The position numbers were made by a program, and so were the translations under genes. Below are positions 58,541 to 64,000 of a stretch of DNA of 64,000 nt, in pieces. Numbering within the stretch: position 1 is the first letter of the stretch; each line of letters begins with the position of its first letter. The stretch is taken from positions 41,764,001 through 41,828,000 of the forward strand of contig JAYKKI010000007.1 in NCBI GenBank assembly GCA_039881145.1, given 5' to 3'. A model generated the notes under the pieces. That model was not told where the DNA came from. It searched no databases and was given only the letters and a program-made list of their open reading frames with translations. Source of the DNA: Druceiella hillmani (taxonomy: Eukaryota > Arthropoda > Insecta > Lepidoptera > Hepialidae).

Positions 58541-58852
58541 TTATAAAAGTAAACGTTTTTTAGTAAGTATACTTTGTAGTGAAACATGGATAAGTTAACC
58601 ACTGGATAACGCATAAGAACACAGTTGTATGAAAACCAAGCTAGCTACTACTCATTAGGGTAAACATACCACGTGACACCGTTAGCCAATCAGTGCTTTG
58701 TCCCTTGGAGTAGCACAGAGATGCGATTGCTCGATACTGACGTATTTTCGATGTGTCAAAGTAAGGGTTTTAACAAATTAAAAACATCGTTATTTAAAAA
58801 GAAGAATTTTTTATAATATAATCACTATATTAACTTAATAAACTGTTGCACG

Positions 58853-58993
<141 letters not shown>

Positions 58994-59287
58994 TTTATTA
59001 TTTGCTAATATGAATTGTGAAATTTACTGGAGAAAAAACACACACACTTCTTGTCGATTATACAAAACTCAGAGATATAAACAATAATGACTCGCATTGC
59101 CTAGCCACTTGTATTCATTTTTCTTTTTAGTGCGGGTAGTTCGGAAACCTAAAATGATAAGTGTAATATAAGTAAAATATAATATTTTATGCTTGGAAAT
59201 CAATGAACTTATTTTAATTTTTTAAAAATATCTTCACAATTAAATGAAAGTAGCATGATGTAGTATTATTTCTACTTTCTTTAAGTT

Positions 59288-59337
59288 CTTTACCACAACC
59301 TACGTTTCCTTGTATTACAACATCTTCAGGTGGGCTG
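59288..59337 (-). ncRNA. Hammerhead-like motif, copy D left arm (altered)
   Basis: CTGAAGA and GAAAC are kept on the minus strand, but the closing base of stem II is changed (CAAG for CAAC), stem III reads CGTAGG and the cleavage triplet is GTT. Reduced function is expected. Confidence 0.45.
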
Positions 59338-59357
59338 TTAGTAAAGATCTTTGCTAA

Positions 59358-59407
59358 TAGCCCACCTGAAGATGTTGTAATACAGCGAAACCTAGGTCGT
59401 TGTAAAG
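59358..59407 (+). ncRNA. Hammerhead-like motif, copy D right arm
   Basis: AGCCCAC, CTGAAGA, T, GTTG...CAGC, GAAA, CCTAGG, TC, GTTG. The core is intact. Stem II keeps pairing through a G-U wobble, and stem I has one mismatch (GTTG for GTGG). Confidence 0.55.
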
Positions 59408-59939
59408 AACTTAAAGAAAGTAGAAATAATACTACATCACGTAGTTTCATTTAATTGTGAATAATGAATTTCTAAAAAATTGATTACAAATATATTCAAT
59501 AAAAAATATCTTATTTATAATTTTTTGGATTTTTAAGTAATAACAAAAGTATCGATTTAGTTATCGATAACGGCGCGACGCATCTCTAGTGGCGAAAAAT
59601 TCAACAATATGGCGGAATCGCTGCCGGCGATCTGACTGTAATATACGAAGATATAGTTGCTTAAATAATAGTTAACAGTGTACTTACTTGTGAAAAGTAA
59701 TTTCATTTTTCTCAAGTGATGATGTAATGCTTCTGTTTTGGTAATATTTTATAGCACAAGAAGGCATGGTTTATTTAATTTTGATTTAAAATTACGAGAA
59801 ACTTTCGCTGTGACGTTCGTTTTCTAACTGAAGGCACGTAAACTCTTCGCTCGGGGCGGTGGCACAAATTGTGCCATCGCGTGGCTAGAGATTTTATGTT
59901 GTTGCGTTATCCAGTGGTTAACTTATCCATGTAGTGAAA

Positions 59940-60497
59940 CGTCAAATTGACATATTTTTTGACGTGAAATAGTCTATTCGCTCGTTAAGCATGGTAATAA
60001 CCAGTCGAACTTTCGCTAATAACTACGAGACTAATCATTTGTTAACAATGATTGAGCCCATAAAGGATAAAGCTTGTCGGTCCTATTTATCTTGCAGCAT
60101 TCATTTTGCCTGTGACGTCATTAGACTAGTGTCGGTGCATGCACGTGATTGTTGCGAATTAGTGCTGTGTAACGTTATAAATTAACGTAACGTGAAAATG
60201 CGTTTAGCAAGGATGTTTATTTGAGTGTGATTGTGAAGAGCTTGAGAAGTACGTACTATTAGGAGGTAAAGTGAGACAATAAAAATATTCGCCGGAATAT
60301 AAATAAAAATCGGTATTAACTGGAAAATTACGAAAAAATTAAAGACGTTATCTCGTATTAATCATATATATACTCATAATTACAGAAAATCCAAATCAGT
60401 AGAAAGTTCACTTCAAACGGAATCGAAAAAAAACTAAAAATTCCGGAACGAGCAAATGCGAGAGCTACGATAGTGTCGAAAATAAAATAAAAAAGCG
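59940..60497 (+). promoter_or_regulatory. Candidate promoter/5' region with CRE palindrome
   Basis: This stretch is less AT-rich than its surroundings, contains the perfect CRE-type palindrome TGACGTCA (60113-60120) and a splice-donor-like GAG|GTAAAGTGAG at ~60260, and leads into the coding-like ORF at 60498. This would fit a 5' untranslated region. The assignment rests on composition and motifs only. Confidence 0.3.
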
Positions 60498-60743
60498 ATG
60501 CAAAGTGGTTACGTAGCTGGGCCACCGGGCATACAGCGTCCAGTGACAGTCCAAACGTTCACGAATCATATGTAGGCGTCATTGGCAGGCAATACAGAAG
60601 ACAGTGATATTATAGAGATCGATGGTAACGTGACAGCTCCAGGCGAGTATGTATTGCGGTTACCAAATATTGCGGTCACCGTATTGTCAACGTCGAACAT
60701 CGAGGCGCACATCAATGGAGGGTACTACGGTAGACTATGTTAA
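60498..60743 (+). pseudogene. Unrecognised coding-like ORF interrupted by one stop
   Basis: From ATG at 60498 the frame reads MQSGYVAGPPGIQRPVTVQT then FTNHM, a TAG at 60573-60575 (codon 26), and then 55 further sense codons (ASLAGNTEDSDIIEIDG, APGEYVLRLPNIAVTVL, NGGYYGRLC) to TAA at 60741-60743. Amino-acid composition (Gly, Pro, Val, Asp, few Lys/Asn/Phe) differs sharply from chance frames nearby. It could be an exon of a host gene with a sequencing error (a C-to-T change would give CAG to TAG), a true pseudogene, or a fragment carried by a transposon. I do not recognise the protein and see no splice donor before the stop. Confidence 0.45.
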
Positions 60744-60769
60744 TGAGCACGAAGTCAGTAATCCTTAAT

Positions 60770-61900
60770 TTAGAGCCCAATTGTAATATTACAAGTGCAA
60801 AAATACGTTGTTTGTCCATCTTTCACGTTACATCTGAATAAAATATTAACATGATTTTTTGCTCAGGCTTCCAGAGAAATGACATAAAATTATTTTCATG
60901 CCACGAAAATCTTATCCTAACTAATATTATAATCCAAACTAATATTATCAATACGAGAAATTGTATTTATTTCTCCTTTTTCACGTCGTAACAGAACTAC
61001 GGATCCATCTGATTTTTTGCACAGAGATTGTTGGCGGACTGAGAAATGGCATAACCTATTTTATACTGTGGGAAATTTCATCTTAACTAATTAATATTTG
61101 TCTCAACTTATGTTAAAAATGCGAAAGTATTTTTGTTTGTCCTTCTTTCATGTCGTAATAGAGCAACGGTTCGACATGTTTTTGCACAGGGGTAGTTGGA
61201 GGGCCGGAAAATAATATAGGCTATTTATCATCCCGGGAAATTTCATCCTAACTAATATTATAATCCAAACTAATATTAATAAATGCAAGAGTGTGTTTTT
61301 TGTCCTTCTTTCACATAACAATAAATTTACACAAAGACGGTTTGTGAGCCAGGAAATGACTTTAACTACTTTTTATCCCGGAAAATCTAAATACTTACTA
61401 ATAATATAACTTCAACTAATATTTTAAATTGAAAAGTGTGTTTTTTGTCCTTCTTTCACGTCGCAATGAAACAAAGGATCAAAGGAATTTTTGGCACAGA
61501 TATATTTGGTGAGACGAGTAATCATATAGGCTACTTTTTATTCCGGAAAATTTCACTTCTTCGGGAAAATTCTTATTTGAAACAAAAAGTACATAATGAG
61601 AATAACAAATCAACGCTGCAACGGATAAAATGACGTCTATCCTTTAAAAATGACGTGGTTTTTAGAAACGCATTTACACAAAATAAGTTCGTAACAAATC
61701 ACTCCATTTAATCGCTAATTCAGAGAGAAATATTTTTGTTTTGATTGTCAGTTTTATTATAAAGTCACAAAAATAATACATATATTATTTAATTTCATTT
61801 AATTATTCTAGATGGCGCTGCATATTTTAATTTCGCCATAAAACTTTTTAATTATAACCACATGAGCGAAGCTGCAGGCAAAATCTAATATTTATAGATA
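60770..61900 (+). mobile_element. Non-autonomous interspersed element with internal tandem units, copy 2
   Basis: About five diverged units, each with TTTGTCCTTCTTTCACGTCG-like, GATTTTTTGCACAGAGAT-like and ATAGGCTACTTTTTATTCCG-like boxes, start near 60825, 60982, 61150, 61310 and 61458. The 3' part at 61808-61890 (AGATGGCGCTGCATATTTTA, then GAGCGAAGCTGCAGGC, then AAAATCTAAT) matches the tail of copy 1 at 5165-5260. The 65-codon frame at 61436-61633 is internal repeat sequence, not a gene. Confidence 0.65.
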
Positions 61901-63398
61901 AAGGATTCTACTTTTAGACGTGTTGTATACCAACTGTGAATAATTGGTTTGTTATTCTAGAATCTTATATTGGTTTGAAATTTTTGTAAATAAAAACATG
62001 ACTCGTCGGGGCGTTTCATTCACCAAATCTCGCCGCTCGAGAATGGATATTTATAGTCGTAAAATCATTACTACGCGCGTACAATACGCTTGTTGGTATG
62101 CAACAAATTAAAACCTATGCGCGTCATCTTGATCACTCGTACTATAAAGTATAATCGTTACGAATGAATCGTCTAATTTGCCACTGGTTAACGTTTTTAG
62201 CAAGCGATGAGTTGCAAAAAGCCGATTTTCGTGAAATAAATATAACCAATAAAAAGTGATCTACTTGAATTTTTTATGAATTTATGTCCTATTTTGTTTA
62301 GTATAATGATTTTGACATATATTAATCTCTATATATTCTCAAAATTTAGAGTAAACTAGGCAAAAATAGAGTTTTGTCAAAAATGCAAATAAGCCTTTTC
62401 TCGGACTACAATAATTCCTTTCAGGTATATGCAAAATTTAAACATTTAAGGGCACATACGAGTTTTAAGACAGACCTGGTAACAAAAGGAAAAGCTAAAA
62501 ATAGCCATTTTGAAGGTTTGGTTTTTAGCAAAAAAAGTAAAAAAAACAGACCTATAATCTATTAAAAGAGCTCTTAGAGAGTTTTAACGACACCCCTGGA
62601 TGCCCTCGTAGGAAAGAAATTTCACTTTTCCGTCATATGCATCGGAGCAACTTCGAAATAAAATTGTAAGCATTTTAAATAAAATATTTCTCATTGCAGA
62701 CCAAAGAACTACATTTATGTTTGAATTTCAAGTTCCCATTTTATTTCGTTTAGAAGTTAGAACTCCCTGACAAACAGAAAAACAGACAATAGACGAGGAG
62801 ACAATGTTGCCACTACAATAAGGTTTCGTTTAGTCCATTCGGGTAATAAACCTTAAAAATTATACATACACGTATAGTTAACGTAGCAAATTAAAAGCCG
62901 CATCTGAATAAAAAAAGGCGAATGCGATTTGAAAAAATGAATAAATTTTAAAAAAACCTATAAAATTGCAGTGAATTTTCTTAACGTACGGTAGAATATC
63001 AAATATTTTATGTGGCAACATCAATAAAATTTGTAAGAGATTACGGGTACTGATTTTTTTTAAAGTTCTTCAAGACACGGTCTTTCTTGTCTCTCAAAAC
63101 TTGTTTTGTAATTGAAAACATTCAAATTTTAAGTTAGAACATAAGTTTTGAGACATAAGAAATACCATCCAATTGAAATGATTCAAGAGTGGTTTTAAAA
63201 GATTATCAATTTGTTCCTGGAGCTATATAATCTTGCATTACTTACGAGGTTAATTACTCAGTGGTATAAAACAGTATAAAAAATATGTGCTGCACTTTAA
63301 GACTATGAAAATTCAAATAGTTCATTGGCTGACTAAGTGCTAAATATAGTATTTGCAAATCTGTATTACACAGACATAATATCAGGATCATAAAAAAG
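61901..63398. other. Anonymous AT-rich DNA with one interspersed-repeat fragment
   Basis: 62040-62180 matches 57475-57620. No gene is recognised. The frame at 62374-62565 has no motif. Confidence 0.45.
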
Positions 63399-63712
63399 CA
63401 TGGATGTCAATGGTATTAAATGCAGAAGTACAGGAGTACATAATAGACAATTTTAATTGTTGTCCCGAGTGAGGACATTCCTTAGATACATACCTACGAT
63501 CTGAGGACCTTAGTTAAATATTAATTGGGTGGAATAAACATAAACGTTCTCAAATTTAAAAAAATATCTCAGGAGCATGGAAGTCAAACGGTATTAATTG
63601 CAGAAGCAGAGGAATACACAATAGAAAATTGAAATCATTGTTCCCAGTGGGGATATCCATTAGATACATATGATCTGAGGTTCTTAGTTAAAGATTAATT
63701 GAATAGAACTAA
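63399..63712. repeat. ~177-bp tandem duplication
   Basis: 63399-63540 and 63576-63712 are diverged copies. Both run CATGGAWGTCAA, GGTATTAAWTGCAGAAG, CACAATAGA-like, GTTCCCAGTGGGG-like, TTAGATACATA, GATCTGAGG and TTAGTTAAAKATTAATTG. They lie directly beside the transposase fragment on the right and may be part of that element's non-coding region. Confidence 0.8.
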
Positions 63713-64000
63713 CTAGAATTCGGCAATATTTGATATGGATTTAAAATAGACTTTTCCCTTTAGGCAACCCCAGGGCGGCCACAAAATTGGACCAAGGCCA
63801 CCAATCCATCGGTCTTCATACGCTTTATTGAGGTATTCTCGCACTGGACGAGCATAATGAGCAGGGTAACCATCGTATTGATACCACATTTGACGCAAAA
63901 TATTTAGTGGCACGTCTTTTAGTAAATCTAGCAGATGGTTTTGAAGAAAATATGGTAAATTTCACCATTCAAGGTCTCCGGCAATTCAAATGGTTTAATA
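63713..64000 (-). pseudogene. Tc1/mariner-like (DDE_3) transposase fragment, runs off the window edge
   Basis: On the minus strand the frame reads, from the edge inward, PFELPETLNGEIYHIF, then (after a frameshift) MPLNILRQMWYQYDGYPAHY, ARPVREYLNKAYEDRWIGGL, GPILWPP and WGCLKGKVYFKSI. The WYQYDGYPAHYA segment holds the second catalytic Asp and RWIGGLGPILWPP precedes the third. About a dozen residues expected between WPP and WGCLKG, including the third catalytic Asp, are deleted, so this copy is inactive. The family is common in insect genomes. Confidence 0.85.

Larger units (their letters stand above)
59233..59499. mobile_element. Penelope-like terminal repeats in head-to-head inverted pair (copy D)
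   Basis: The left arm (59233-~59345) and right arm (~59350-59499) are near-perfect complements centred on TTAGTAAAGATCTTTGCTAA. The right arm keeps the outer tip through GAATAATGAATTTCTA to ATATTCAA. The left arm is shorter at its outer end. It lies inside the hAT-like element. Confidence 0.8.

Noticed and set aside
59214..59450. 78-codon minus-strand frame
   Set aside because: It lies within the Penelope terminal-repeat hairpin and reflects structured non-coding DNA.
61436..61633. 65-codon open frame
   Set aside because: It lies within a repeat unit of the composite interspersed element; the homologous units are not open.

Overview
This is a 64 kb window of AT-rich eukaryotic nuclear DNA, almost certainly from an insect or close arthropod. 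The evidence is the set of decayed transposable elements (BEL/Pao, Penelope-like, Jockey/CR1-type LINE, pogo/Tigger, hAT, Tc1/mariner-like) and interspersed repeats of kinds common in insect genomes. The order cannot be fixed from this sequence. No complete host gene, tRNA, rRNA or CRISPR array is visible. Most short open frames are chance products of AT-rich or tandem-repeat DNA.

Layout. 0-14 kb: mostly anonymous AT-rich DNA with a 33-bp minisatellite, a CA microsatellite, several interspersed repeat copies, a ~720-bp foldback element (7.8-8.5 kb) and a TTAA-flanked piggyBac-like remnant (10.75-11.35 kb). 14-31 kb: a 21-bp minisatellite, Penelope-like terminal repeats carrying hammerhead-ribozyme-like motifs (14.9, 24.3, 30.1 kb), a 5'-truncated Penelope-like element with a GIY-YIG endonuclease (minus strand, 24.2-25.3 kb), an 84-bp minisatellite (25.7-27.2 kb) and a hAT-type MITE with an 8-bp target duplication (29.3 kb). 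31.1-37.5 kb: a ~6.4-kb satellite of 59-bp units (about 109 copies) with linked sequence variants and a 708-bp (12-unit) higher-order period. 38-54 kb: a foldback element, a pogo/Tigger transposase pseudogene split by a LINE (41.4-45.2 kb), a second unrelated pogo-like pseudogene (48.9-50.8 kb) and a BEL/Pao pol remnant with a probable 3' LTR (51.2-53.6 kb). 54-64 kb: a possible LTR-retroelement fragment on the minus strand, more interspersed repeats, a 1,347-bp hAT-like element with 29-bp perfect terminal inverted repeats and 8-bp target duplications into which Penelope-like inverted terminal repeats have inserted, a coding-like open stretch with promoter-like upstream DNA (60.0-60.74 kb), and a mariner-like transposase fragment running off the right edge.

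The most interesting thread is the Penelope-like system. Four copies of one terminal repeat occur in the window. Two are head-to-head inverted pairs, and all carry a hammerhead-like core in the orientation expected for Penelope terminal repeats. One lies directly downstream of the matching GIY-YIG coding fragment. Second is the 59-bp satellite, whose borders suggest it grew out of an interspersed repeat and later expanded in 12-unit blocks.
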